A stretch of DNA of 64,000 nucleotides from NCBI GenBank assembly GCA_963823945.1, contig CAWGNK010000014.1:310001-374000 (forward strand), read 5' to 3'. The notes under the pieces were generated by a model that saw only the letters and a list, made by a program, of their open reading frames with translations, searched no databases and had not been told where the DNA came from. This document shows, piece by piece, positions 8,910 through 16,899 of the stretch. This DNA comes from Bog-793 sp963823945. Lineage in GTDB: Bacteria > Actinomycetota > Acidimicrobiia > Acidimicrobiales > Bog-793. The translations under genes were made by a program, and so were the position numbers. How positions within the stretch are numbered: the stretch's first letter is position 1; every line of letters begins with the position of its first letter.

Positions 8910-9790
8910 GGCTCACCGCCTTCCCAGCTCGCCCGCAGCGCGGAACGGACGTGGTGGGCGTGGAAGGCGAACTCCTCGGAGTCCTCCATGTCCTCGGTGC
9001 GTGGCCGCGGGAGCGTGATCTGCTCGACCGAGGCGACCCGGCCGGGCCTGGCGGCCATCGTGACGACGCGGTCCGACAGGATGACCGCCTCCGGGATCGA
9101 GTGCGTGACGAAGACCACCGTCTTTTGCGTCTGGCCCCAGATGTCGAGCAGCTGGTAGCGCATCGCGTCCCGCGTGATCTCGTCGAGGGCGGCGAACGGC
9201 TCGTCCATGAGCAGGATCGGTGACCCGAGGGCGAAGGCCCGCACGAGGCTGACGCGCTGCTGCATCCCGCCGGAGAGTTCTCTCGGCAGGGACCTCGCGA
9301 AGCCGCTGAGTCCGACCTGCGCGAGCAGCGCCATCGGGTCGCTGGCGGCGTCGCCGGAGTCGTCGGGACCGGAAGACGCGTGGCGGCGCCACGGCAGGCG
9401 CCCGACGTCGCGCAGCAGGGTCACGTTGCCGGCGACCGAGCGCCACGGCAGGAGGGCGGGGGTCTGGGGGACGAATCCGAAGCGCTTGGCAGCCCGGGCC
9501 TCGGCGGGCGTCGCGTCGCCGATCCGGACGTCGCCGCCGTCGGGGGCGAGCAGCCCGCCGATGATCCGCAGCAGCGTCGACTTGCCGCAACCGCTCGGCC
9601 CGATGACGCTCACGAATTCGCCGGCGGCCACCGAGAGACTGACTTCTGCCAGGGCGATGACCGAGGTTCCGTTGTGGAAGAAGTGCTTGTCGACGTGGTC
9701 GAGGACGATCCCGGCACCCGCCGGACCGGCCGGGGCGCTGCTCCCCCGCACCTCGTCGGCGATCTCGCCGTGGATCCGGCGCGGCGTCAT
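8906..9790 (-). CDS. ABC importer ATP-binding protein, SsuB/TauB-like
   Basis: Energises the adjacent permease from the cytoplasmic face. The 294-residue protein has Walker A GPSGCGKSTLL, the Q-loop in FGFVPQTPALLPWRS, the signature LSGGMQQRVSL, Walker B ILLMDEPFAALDE and the switch His in VTHSI. It starts at ATG 9790, overlapping the riboflavin synthase stop as ATGA. A 35-residue N-terminal extension precedes the conserved core. The family is that of nitrate/sulfonate/taurine and HMP-type importers; specificity comes from the binding protein. Confidence 0.92.
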   Translation of the reverse strand: MTPRRIHGEIADEVRGSSAPAGPAGAGIVLDHVDKHFFHNGTSVIALAEVSLSVAAGEFVSVIGPSGCGKSTLLRIIGGLLAPDGGDVRIGDATPAEARAAKRFGFVPQTPALLPWRSVAGNVTLLRDVGRLPWRRHASSGPDDSGDAASDPMALLAQVGLSGFARSLPRELSGGMQQRVSLVRAFALGSPILLMDEPFAALDEITRDAMRYQLLDIWGQTQKTVVFVTHSIPEAVILSDRVVTMAARPGRVASVEQITLPRPRTEDMEDSEEFAFHAHHVRSALRASWEGGEP

Positions 9791-10365
9791 GTCAGCTTGG
9801 CGACGTAGGGCGCGAGCAGCTTCTCGACCTGTTTCGCCGTCACGTCGACCTCGATGTTCACAGGATCACCCGCCGACCTCACGCCGAGCGTCGTGTGCTC
9901 CGCCGTGTAGGGGATCACCGCGACCGAGAAGCTCTCCTCGTCGAGGTCGAAAATCGTCAGGCTGACGCCGTCGAGGGCGATGGAACCCTTCTCCACGCAG
10001 TAGCGCATCAGCGCGGGCGGGATCCTGACGCGCAGATCGGGGGCCGCGGCCAGCACCTCCCCGACGGCGTCGACGTGACCCTGTACGACGTGTCCCGAGA
10101 GGCGGTCGGCGAGGCGCACGGGACGTTCGAGATTGACCGGGTCGCCGACCTCGAGGTCCCCGAGGGTGGTCCGTCGCAGCGTCTCGGGCGACACGTCGCT
10201 CTCCAGCCAGCCCGGGGCGCGGTCGACGATCGTGAGGCAGGCGCCGTTCACGGCGACGGAGTCGCCGATCACGAGATCACCGGCGACGAGCGAGGACCCG
10301 AAGCGATAGCGCCCGTCCTCGGCACGCAGCAGGACCCCCATCTCCTCGACGATTCCTGAGAACAT
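9787..10365 (-). CDS. ribE: Riboflavin synthase alpha chain
   Basis: Dismutates two 6,7-dimethyl-8-ribityllumazine molecules to riboflavin plus a pyrimidine. The 192-residue protein shows the two lumazine-binding repeats: the N-terminal MFSGIVEE and ACLTIVD segment, and the second repeat with SGHVVQGHVD and KGSIALDGVSLTI. Its length is typical (190-215). ATG 10365 is supported by GGGAGGAGC directly before it and by the invariant MFSG start. Other rib genes are absent. Instead it is coupled by ATGA to an ABC importer, which suggests that the importer carries a flavin or flavin precursor. A 480-base leader with hairpins lies upstream. Confidence 0.95.
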   Translation of the reverse strand: MFSGIVEEMGVLLRAEDGRYRFGSSLVAGDLVIGDSVAVNGACLTIVDRAPGWLESDVSPETLRRTTLGDLEVGDPVNLERPVRLADRLSGHVVQGHVDAVGEVLAAAPDLRVRIPPALMRYCVEKGSIALDGVSLTIFDLDEESFSVAVIPYTAEHTTLGVRSAGDPVNIEVDVTAKQVEKLLAPYVAKLT

Positions 10366-10844
10366 GCTCCTCCCAGCCCGCGCCCCGGACAGCGCGGCGC
10401 CGCCCGCCGAACGCCCGGCCCGGCTGGTGCGTCCCTTGTCGCGGGGACGCAGCTCCGACAGGCAGTCGAAGACTATCCGTCGTGCGCCGGCGCCCCCGGC
10501 ACGACGCGCCTGTCGCGCGGGGCGGGACCAGTCGGCTTGACGCGGGTACGCGGCTGCCGTCTTGACCCAGATTGGCCATGAGATAACGCAGATAGTGGAC
10601 CTTCGGCCACTCGCTCTATACCATGCAGACCGGCGGCATTGTCGCGACGGCGGTTCTCCGTGGCGGCAGGAAGGAAGGCCCGATGTCCCTCCCGGTGGAC
10701 GGTGAGCCGGGAAGTGGCGGGCCGGACGCGGCCGAGCACGGACAAGACGACGGGAACAGGGCGCGCAGCTCCCCACCCCCCAGCTAGACACGGGTTCACC
10801 CGCGGGCACCCATCGCGCTGCCCACGGCAGAGAAGGAAGGTCCA
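10366..10844. promoter_or_regulatory. Divergent leader region with two hairpins (ribE side)
   Basis: No gene seen in these 479 bases. On the ribE (-) strand two perfect inverted repeats stand in the leader: 10478-10485/10499-10506 (CGTCGTGC and its complement, 13-base loop) and 10428-10435/10444-10451 (TGCGTCCC and its complement, 8-base loop), followed by the ribE ribosome-binding site. I could not find the conserved blocks of an FMN riboswitch, so this is not called one. The right-hand part should hold the promoter of the coiled-coil gene. Confidence 0.45.
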
Positions 10845-12032
10845 ATGTCGGTCGCACAAGGCAAGGAGTCGGCAGCGGGCGGGGCACCCGCCGGCGAGAA
10901 GAAGACCGCTGAGCCGGTAGTCGAGAGTTCGGTTCCCGACACCCCGAGGCGGTTCCGCCGGCGTCACGGAGCCGCGCCAGCCGACGAAAGAGAAGCCCCG
11001 CGGCCCGAGGCGGGCACCCGGGCCCCGGAGGTCGCGGGCGACGCCGACCAGCTCGACGACCGGGAGGGCAACGGACGGCAACACCACCTGCGCGCGCGGA
11101 TCTCGGAGCTCGAGGCCGAGCTGGCGCGGCTGCGCGAGCAGCCGCCGGATCTCACCAAGTTCAGCGAGACCGAGCTCGCTGTCATGGCGAGCGAAGCGGC
11201 CGCGAGCATCCTGCGCACGGCGATGCACGCCGTCGAGGAGGCCGCCGCGCAAGCGCGCGAGAAGATCGAGGCGGCCGAGGCCGAGGTGAAGACGATGCGC
11301 GCCTCGGCGCAGCGGGACGCGGACCTGTTGCGGCGCTCCGCCTCGCAGGACTCGAACCACATGCGGGAAGCGGCCAAGACCGACGCCGAGACGACCCGCA
11401 AGGAGGCCGAGACGGAGGCCGCCGCCAAGCTGAAGGTCGCCGAGCATACCCGCAGCTCAGCCGCCAAGGAGGTGTCCCGCATCCAGGCTGAGGCGACCGC
11501 TGCTGCCGAGGCGACCGCCAAGGAGGCCGAGTCGGCCGCCGCCGCCAAGATCGAGGAGGCGGCCGCCGCCGCTGAAGCGATGCACAAAGAGGCGGCCGCC
11601 GCCGCCGAAGCGACCGCCAAGGCGGCCGAATCGGCCGCCGCCGCCAAGGTGAAGCAGGCGGAGGACCTCCGGCGGAGTGTCACCAAGGAGACGTCTCGGC
11701 TGCGCGATGAAGCCGCCGCGGCCGCGACGACGATCCACAAGGAGGCGGAGTCCAAGGCCGCCGAGGCGCTCTCCAAGGCTCACGCCGAGGCGGAGGCCCT
11801 GCTCCACGAGGCGACGGAACGCCGGGACGCGCTCGTCGCCGACCTGGAGGCGCAACGCCGCTTCATCGTGTCGATGCTGGAGGAGGCGACGGAGCTCGAA
11901 GGGGCGTTCGCCGATTCCTACCAGCACTTCCGCAAGGTGCTTGACGAGACGGCCTCGCACCTGTCGGCTCCGATCGAGAGGGCGAAGCGCCAGCTGGCCC
12001 ACATCGACCGCGAGCTGAAGAAAGAGGAGTAG
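10845..12032 (+). CDS. Long alanine-rich coiled-coil protein (DivIVA/FilP-like)
   Basis: A 395-residue soluble protein. Residues 1-78 are charged and probably disordered. From ~80 (ARISELEAELARLREQ) the rest is nearly all coiled coil, rich in A, E and K, with 11-residue-type repeats such as AKEAESAAAAKIEEA and KAAESAAAAKVKQ in the middle (~210-270). The end, LSAPIERAKRQLAHIDREL, is less repetitive. Such proteins in Actinomycetota form polar or cytoskeletal scaffolds (DivIVA, Scy, FilP), though no N-terminal DivIVA motif is clear. ATG 10845 has GGAAGG upstream. It is a single-gene unit with its own terminator. Repeat-rich LEA-like stress proteins are an alternative reading. Confidence 0.72.
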   Translation: MSVAQGKESAAGGAPAGEKKTAEPVVESSVPDTPRRFRRRHGAAPADEREAPRPEAGTRAPEVAGDADQLDDREGNGRQHHLRARISELEAELARLREQPPDLTKFSETELAVMASEAAASILRTAMHAVEEAAAQAREKIEAAEAEVKTMRASAQRDADLLRRSASQDSNHMREAAKTDAETTRKEAETEAAAKLKVAEHTRSSAAKEVSRIQAEATAAAEATAKEAESAAAAKIEEAAAAAEAMHKEAAAAAEATAKAAESAAAAKVKQAEDLRRSVTKETSRLRDEAAAAATTIHKEAESKAAEALSKAHAEAEALLHEATERRDALVADLEAQRRFIVSMLEEATELEGAFADSYQHFRKVLDETASHLSAPIERAKRQLAHIDRELKKEE

Positions 12033-12046
12033 TCCGGCTGCTGGGG

Positions 12047-12097
12047 ACACCACGGATGCCGACGCTGCGAGTCGGTACCCGTGGTGTTCTTGTCTTT
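12047..12097 (+). terminator. Intrinsic terminator of the coiled-coil gene
   Basis: ACACCACGG (12047-12055) pairs with CCGTGGTGT (12079-12087), and CCGAC/GTCGG continues the stem inside a small internal loop. A U-rich tract, TTCTTGTCTTT, follows. It lies 15 bases after the stop codon. Confidence 0.85.
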
Positions 12098-12217
12098 GGG
12101 CCGGGAACCCCGCCGCGGCGGCGGGTCCGACCGGGTCGGTGTTGTGCAAACCCCTTTCGGGGTGAGCAGCCGTCCACGTAGCCCGCCTTCCGGCCCCCGG
12201 GAAGGCGACCGGATCCT

Positions 12218-13201
12218 CTAGCGGTGTCCGAAGGTCTCGAGCGGCCCCGCAGATTGGCCTCCGGCCAGGCAGACGACTCCTTCGTCACTCCCGGGGACCC
12301 ACGACGCGCTGTCCCGCACGCGGCCGCCCTCGAGGAGAAGCCGCGCCACGTCGAGTAGCGCGAGCACCAGCACGAGACGAAAGGCCCTGCGGTCGTCGCG
12401 AGCGCGTCCGGCGCGCACTGCGGCCCCGGCGAGGGCGAGCGATGCCAGGAAGCCAAGCGGGCCCAAGACCTCACGACGACGAGGTGCGAAGCTGACCAGT
12501 CCGGAAGACGCCACGAGGAGCACTCCAGCGAGCGCAAGACTCCTCTCGCGGCTGAGACGCTGAGGCAGGCCGAGGATCCCGAGAGAGCGGTCAAGCTCAC
12601 GGTCAGGCAGGGCGTTCAACAGGTGCGCGGCAACTCCGAGGGCTCCGGCCGCTGCCGGCGCCCACGCCGGCGGGAAGGAAGCGTCTTCTCGGCTCAGTTG
12701 CACGAAGACCGGAAGCAGCGAGAAGGAAAACGCGTACGGGACAAAGGAGGCCGGCGTGGACTTCAGGCCGGCGTTGTAGGAGGCAGCGCTGAGCACGGCG
12801 GCGAGGTGCGTCAGGCCAGCGGTTCGCCCGTTCGCAAGCGAGGCCGGAACACAACAGACCCCGGCGAGCACCGCGGCAGTTCCGACGAGACTTCTGGTGA
12901 CTTCGCCGTTCGGGATCGGCTTGTCCCGTCGCCCTCCGAGCTGGTCGCGTACCGCATCGGTCCAGTCGTTCTGCCATCCAATCGCGAGCTGGCCCGAGGA
13001 CACCGCGAGGCCGACCCGAATCGCCTCCCGGCGGGTGCACCCGATCGCGAGCGCGTAGCCGACAGCAGCTGTGCTCACCGCCACGACCGGCCCGGGATGA
13101 CAGGCGCGCGCGAGTCCGACGACCGATCGCGTCCGGCCAGGAGACGTTGCTGCCACCTTCCTGACGACGCCCTCACGTTTGGCTGCGAGCGAAACCCTCA
13201 T
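12218..13201 (-). CDS. UbiA-family prenyltransferase
   Basis: Integral membrane protein of about 327 residues with some eight hydrophobic segments. The first aspartate motif is clear: NDWTDAVRDQLGGRRDKPI fits the UbiA NDxxDxxxDxxxxRxxKP pattern that binds the Mg-prenyl diphosphate. The second motif may be DRELDRS in the C-terminal half. The aromatic acceptor is unknown; quinone, lipid or pigment prenylation are possible. I chose ATG 13201 (MRVSLAAKREG); an in-frame GTG at 13282 would add 27 low-complexity residues, and neither has a strong ribosome-binding site. It is alone between the coiled-coil gene (convergent) and the ABC exporter. Confidence 0.8.
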   Translation of the reverse strand: MRVSLAAKREGVVRKVAATSPGRTRSVVGLARACHPGPVVAVSTAAVGYALAIGCTRREAIRVGLAVSSGQLAIGWQNDWTDAVRDQLGGRRDKPIPNGEVTRSLVGTAAVLAGVCCVPASLANGRTAGLTHLAAVLSAASYNAGLKSTPASFVPYAFSFSLLPVFVQLSREDASFPPAWAPAAAGALGVAAHLLNALPDRELDRSLGILGLPQRLSRERSLALAGVLLVASSGLVSFAPRRREVLGPLGFLASLALAGAAVRAGRARDDRRAFRLVLVLALLDVARLLLEGGRVRDSASWVPGSDEGVVCLAGGQSAGPLETFGHR

Positions 13202-13312
13202 CGCCGGCGACGCTAGTGACAATGGAACGGCGGGCCCGCGACGCACGTCACGTGAGTTGTCCGCTGGTGTCGGCCGGACCACATACGGAATGAGCGGGCC
13301 GTTCGCTGGTCG

Positions 13313-15295
13313 CTAGCTGCTCCACTGCGGGTCCGGGTCCGTACCGAATCCGCCATCCCACGAGGGCTCGGCGGCGGCGTCGGGGGGCGCGTCCGGCGGG
13401 GAACTTTGCTGGCGGAACTGGGTCCGGTAGAGCTCGGCGTAGAGGCCGCCCCGCAAGATGAGGTCGTCGTGGGTCCCCCGTTCGACGATGCGGCCCTCGT
13501 CGATCACGAGCACGAGGTCGGCATCGCGCACCGTCGAGAGACGGTGGGCGATGACCAGCGAGGTCCGGCCGGTGAGCGCCGTCCTGAGGGCCTGCTGCAC
13601 CGCCGCCTCGGATTCCGAGTCGAGGTGCGCCGTCGCCTCGTCGAGGACCACGACGTCCGGCGCCTTAAGCAGTAGCCGGGCGATCGCCATGCGCTGCTTC
13701 TCGCCCCCGGAGAGCCGGTAGCCGCGGTCGCCGACGAGCGTGTCGAGACCGTCCGGCAGGCTGTCCACGAGGTCCAGGATCTGCGCCCCGGCGAGCGCCT
13801 CGCGCAGCTCGGCCTCCGTGGCACCGGGGCGCGCGTAGACGAGATTGGCGCGGATCGTGTCGTGGAACATGTGGGCGTCCTGGGTCACCATCCCGACACC
13901 GGCCCGCAGCGAGTCGAGGGTCACGTCGCGCACGTCGAGTCCGTTGATCCGCACGGACCCGCCGGTGACGTCGTAAAGGCGCGCGACGAGGTGGGTGATG
14001 GTCGTCTTGCCGGCGCCGGACGGCCCGATCAGGGCGACGAGTTCACCCGGTTCGGCGCGGAACGTGATGTCGTACAGCACCTGGCGGGGCGCCGAGGTCT
14101 CCAGCGCGGCCACCGATTCGAGCGAGGCGAGGGAGACCTCGCCGGCGCGTGGGTAGGTGAAGTCCACGTGCCCGAACTCGATCGTCGCTGGGCCGTGCGG
14201 CAGGGTCACGGCGTCCTCACGCTCGGCGATCATCGGCGCGAGGTCGAGCAGTTCGAAGACGCGGTCGAACGAGACGAGCGCCGTCATCACGTCGACGTTG
14301 ACGTTCGAGAGCTGGGTGAGAGGGCCGTAGAGGCGGTTGAGGTAGGCCGTCATGGCGACGAGCGTGCCGAGCTCGAGGAGCCCGTGGACGACCATCGATC
14401 CGCCCCAGCCGTAGACGAGGGCGGTGGCGAGAGCAGCAGTGACGGTCAGCGAGATGAAGAACACCCGGGCGTAGATCGACTGGAGGATGGCGATGTCGCG
14501 CACGCGACCGGCGCGTCCGGCAAACAGCTCCTCCTCTTCACCGGCGCGACCGAAGAGCTTGACGAGGAGGGCTCCCGCGACGTTGAAGCGCTCCGCCATC
14601 GTCGCGTTCATGTCCGCGGCCAGTACGTAGCCCTCCCGCGTGATCGCCCCGAGGCGCCGACCCATGAAGCGCGCCGGGATCGCAAACGCAGGCAGGAGGG
14701 CGAGCGCGACAAGGGTGATCTGCCAGGACAGGATCAGCATCGTCGTGAGGACCATGAGGACGCTCAGCAGGTTGCCAACGACCGAGGACAGGATGTCCGT
14801 CGTCGCCTGCTGGGCGCCGAGCACGTCGTTGTTCAGTCGACTGACGAGGGCGCCGGTCTGGGTGCGAGTGAAGAACGCGAGCGACATCTTCTGGACGTGG
14901 GTGTACACGCGCGTCCGCAAGTCATAGATGAGACCTTGGCCCACCTGCGCGGTGCAGAGCTGTTCTCCCAGCGACAGCCCGGCGTCCAGAACGGCCAGCC
15001 CGCCGATCACGAGGGCGAGCACGACGATGAGGCGCGTGTCGCGGTGGCCGATTCCGGTGTCGATGATCGCCCGGTAGACGAGCGGGACCGCGACGCCGAT
15101 CGACGAGTCGACGATCGTGAGCCCGAAGAACAACGCCAGTTTGCCCTTGAAGGGCGCGAGGCACCTGAGGATGCGTCGCACGGTTCCCTTCGGGACCTTG
15201 CTCCCGACGACCGTGCGGTCCCGGATGAGCGAGCGCATGGAGCCGCCGGCTCCACGACCGACGCCAATCCCCAGTCCCCCGCCGCCGTGCATCAT
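13313..15295 (-). CDS. ABC exporter, fused membrane and ATPase domains
   Basis: A 660-residue half-transporter. Residues ~40-330 form the six-helix ABC_membrane domain. Residues ~370-640 form the ATPase with Walker A GPSGAGKTT, Q-loop VTQDAHMFHDT, signature RLSGGEKQRM, Walker B VVVLDEATAHLD and switch His in IAHRLST. A Gly-rich N-terminal tail precedes the membrane part. It works as a dimer exporting an unknown compound (drug or lipid). It overlaps the MarR gene as ATGA at 15292-15295, the standard layout of a MarR-controlled multidrug exporter. Confidence 0.93.
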   Translation of the reverse strand: MMHGGGGLGIGVGRGAGGSMRSLIRDRTVVGSKVPKGTVRRILRCLAPFKGKLALFFGLTIVDSSIGVAVPLVYRAIIDTGIGHRDTRLIVVLALVIGGLAVLDAGLSLGEQLCTAQVGQGLIYDLRTRVYTHVQKMSLAFFTRTQTGALVSRLNNDVLGAQQATTDILSSVVGNLLSVLMVLTTMLILSWQITLVALALLPAFAIPARFMGRRLGAITREGYVLAADMNATMAERFNVAGALLVKLFGRAGEEEELFAGRAGRVRDIAILQSIYARVFFISLTVTAALATALVYGWGGSMVVHGLLELGTLVAMTAYLNRLYGPLTQLSNVNVDVMTALVSFDRVFELLDLAPMIAEREDAVTLPHGPATIEFGHVDFTYPRAGEVSLASLESVAALETSAPRQVLYDITFRAEPGELVALIGPSGAGKTTITHLVARLYDVTGGSVRINGLDVRDVTLDSLRAGVGMVTQDAHMFHDTIRANLVYARPGATEAELREALAGAQILDLVDSLPDGLDTLVGDRGYRLSGGEKQRMAIARLLLKAPDVVVLDEATAHLDSESEAAVQQALRTALTGRTSLVIAHRLSTVRDADLVLVIDEGRIVERGTHDDLILRGGLYAELYRTQFRQQSSPPDAPPDAAAEPSWDGGFGTDPDPQWSS

Positions 15296-15822
15296 CGCCC
15301 GCGGGCCTTCGTGCGTTTACCGGCCGGGCCGGCACTTGCTCCCGCGCCCAGCTGCCCGTCAGTCGCCTCGACCGTGCCGAGCAGCGACCGCAGCGCGGCC
15401 TGATCCGTGGGCGACAGGCGGCTGAACAGGTCGACGGCCGCGGCGTCCCTGGCACGGCCGATCTCGCTGTACAACCGGGTCCCGGCTTCGGTCATGCGGA
15501 CGAGGGTCGAGCGCCGGTCCTCGGGATCGATCTCGCGCAGGACGAGCCCCTTCGCTTCGAGCCCCTCGATGACAGTCGTCACCGAGCGCGGGACGATCTG
15601 GATCCGGCGGGCGATCTCCGACATGCGGAGCGGTACGCGGTTGCGTCCCACCATGCGCAGTGCCCGGGCCTGGGCGTCCGTGAGTCCGAAGGGCGCCAAC
15701 AACCTGGCCGAGCCCGCCCGCAGGCGCCGCGACAGACGCGCGACGCTCTCGCCGATCTGCGTCGCCAGCTCGTCGCCGCCGACCGGACCGCCTGGCATGG
15801 GGTTTTCCCTCATCGCTGTCAC
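15292..15822 (-). CDS. MarR-family repressor of the adjacent exporter
   Basis: A winged-helix regulator of 176 residues. The recognition region is MSEIARRIQIVPRSVTTVIEGLEAKGLV and the wing DPEDRRSTLVRMTEAG, both standard MarR. The C terminus is a basic tail (GPAGKRTKARGR). GTG 15822 is taken as start; ATG 15813 is also possible. It precedes and overlaps the ABC exporter gene. An AT-rich palindrome just upstream (15837-15860) coincides with a good -10 box, so autorepression lifted by an exporter substrate is the likely circuit. Confidence 0.9.
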   Translation of the reverse strand: MTAMRENPMPGGPVGGDELATQIGESVARLSRRLRAGSARLLAPFGLTDAQARALRMVGRNRVPLRMSEIARRIQIVPRSVTTVIEGLEAKGLVLREIDPEDRRSTLVRMTEAGTRLYSEIGRARDAAAVDLFSRLSPTDQAALRSLLGTVEATDGQLGAGASAGPAGKRTKARGR

Positions 15823-15836
15823 GGCTCCGTCACCAG

Positions 15837-15860
15837 TATTACTGAGTCTTACTCATAATA
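15837..15860 (-). promoter_or_regulatory. Promoter -10 and MarR operator
   Basis: TATTACTGAG-TCTTA-CTCATAATA is a near-perfect inverted repeat (one extra base in the left arm), strikingly AT-rich for this GC-rich sequence. Read on the - strand it contains TATTAT (15860-15855), a good -10, so bound repressor would block RNA polymerase. It is 15 bases upstream of the MarR start. Confidence 0.65.
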
Positions 15861-16021
15861 GGCGCCAGTCGTGCCTGCCAGGACCGTGTCGCGACGTCCA
15901 ATTCACCCGCGGGTCACCCACTGCCGTCCGGTCTTGGCCGCCCGGAGCGGTCGGCGCTTGCAAGTGTTTGTTGGCTGTCGCAGGTGCCGCCGGCTCGGGA
16001 TCCGTCGGTAGTGTTGTCCGC

Positions 16022-16092
16022 GGAGCAGGGTGCCTTGCGTCACCGGGCAGAGATACCTGGTGAACCTGGTTTCGTTCGTACGAGCGAGGAGG
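16022..16092 (+). ncRNA. TPP riboswitch (THI element)
   Basis: The leader of thiM carries the conserved blocks in order: GGGTGC at 16028-16033, the GCAGAGAT version of CTGAGA at ~16047-16054, TGAACCTG at ~16061-16068, and the closing TACGAGCGAGGA at ~16079-16090. The 3' end of the aptamer runs straight into the thiM ribosome-binding site (AGGAGGT), so thiamine pyrophosphate binding probably hides that site and blocks translation rather than ending transcription. Confidence 0.85.
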
Positions 16093-16098
16093 TCGCCG

Positions 16099-16899
16099 AT
16101 GCATACCGAGCTGACCTGGGCCGATCCCCGCGTTTCCGCCGAGCTGTGCGAGGTCCGTGAGCGGCAACCGCTGGTCCATTGCCTGACGAACATCGTCGTT
16201 GCCGAGTTCACGGCGAACGCCCTCCTCGCGGTGGGCGCGTCACCCGCCATGGTCGAGAACGCCAAGGAGTCCGCTGAATTCGCCTCCGCCGCGGCGGCGG
16301 TTCTCGTCAACCTTGGGACGCTTTCGGCGGAACGCGAGGTCGCGATGCGTGCGGCCGCCGGTGCCGCGCACGATCACGGTCGGCCGTGGGTGCTCGACCC
16401 GGTTGCGGTCGGGGCGCTCGCCCCGCGCACAGCGTTCGCCGGCGAGTTGATGGAGCTGCACCCCGCGGTCGTCCGCGGGAACGCCTCCGAGGTGATGAGC
16501 CTCGCCGGCGCAGAGTTCGGGGGCCGGGGTGTCGACTCGCTCGCCGAGTCCGATGAAGCGCTCGGGTCGGCGACCATCGTCGCCCAGACCTGCGGCTGTG
16601 TCGTCGCGGTGAGCGGCGAGGTCGACTTCGTGACCGACGGCACGGATGTCGTCGAGGTGCCGGGCGGGAGCTGGATGCTGACGCGGATCACGGGGTCGGG
16701 CTGCGCGCTGGGGGCACTCGTCGCGGCGTTCGTGGCGGTCGATGACGACGCCCTCTTCGCGACGGCGGCCGCCTCGGCAGTGCTGAAGGCCGCCGGCGAG
16801 CGCGCGGCGCGGGGCAGCCCCGGACCGGGCACCTTCCACGTCGCGCTCATCGACGCGCTTGACGAGCTCGCGCGCAGCGCGAAACCGCTATCGGCGTGA
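16099..16899 (+). CDS. thiM: Hydroxyethylthiazole kinase
   Basis: Phosphorylates 4-methyl-5-(2-hydroxyethyl)thiazole, the salvage route to the thiazole half of thiamine. The 266-residue protein has the ribokinase-like ThiM core: PLVHCLTNIVV and NALLAVGASPAMV near the N terminus, WVLDPVAVGA (substrate and Mg site), RGNASE, and the ATP anion hole ITGSGCALG. ATG 16099 is fixed by AGGAGGT 6-7 bases upstream, which lies inside the riboswitch tail; an upstream in-frame ATG would start within the aptamer. Its stop overlaps the thiE start, so the pair is coupled and controlled by TPP. Confidence 0.95.
   Translation: MHTELTWADPRVSAELCEVRERQPLVHCLTNIVVAEFTANALLAVGASPAMVENAKESAEFASAAAAVLVNLGTLSAEREVAMRAAAGAAHDHGRPWVLDPVAVGALAPRTAFAGELMELHPAVVRGNASEVMSLAGAEFGGRGVDSLAESDEALGSATIVAQTCGCVVAVSGEVDFVTDGTDVVEVPGGSWMLTRITGSGCALGALVAAFVAVDDDALFATAAASAVLKAAGERAARGSPGPGTFHVALIDALDELARSAKPLSA

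Noticed and set aside
6850..8916. A single 688-residue protein spanning permease and binding-protein regions
   Set aside because: The first two-thirds of that frame is a shadow of the permease; the binding protein with its signal peptide starts at GTG 7995.
10366..10620. Possible FMN riboswitch before ribE
   Set aside because: None of the conserved FMN aptamer blocks (AGGGTGAAATTCCC-type or the closing CCGAC-type segments) could be found; only unassigned hairpins are reported.
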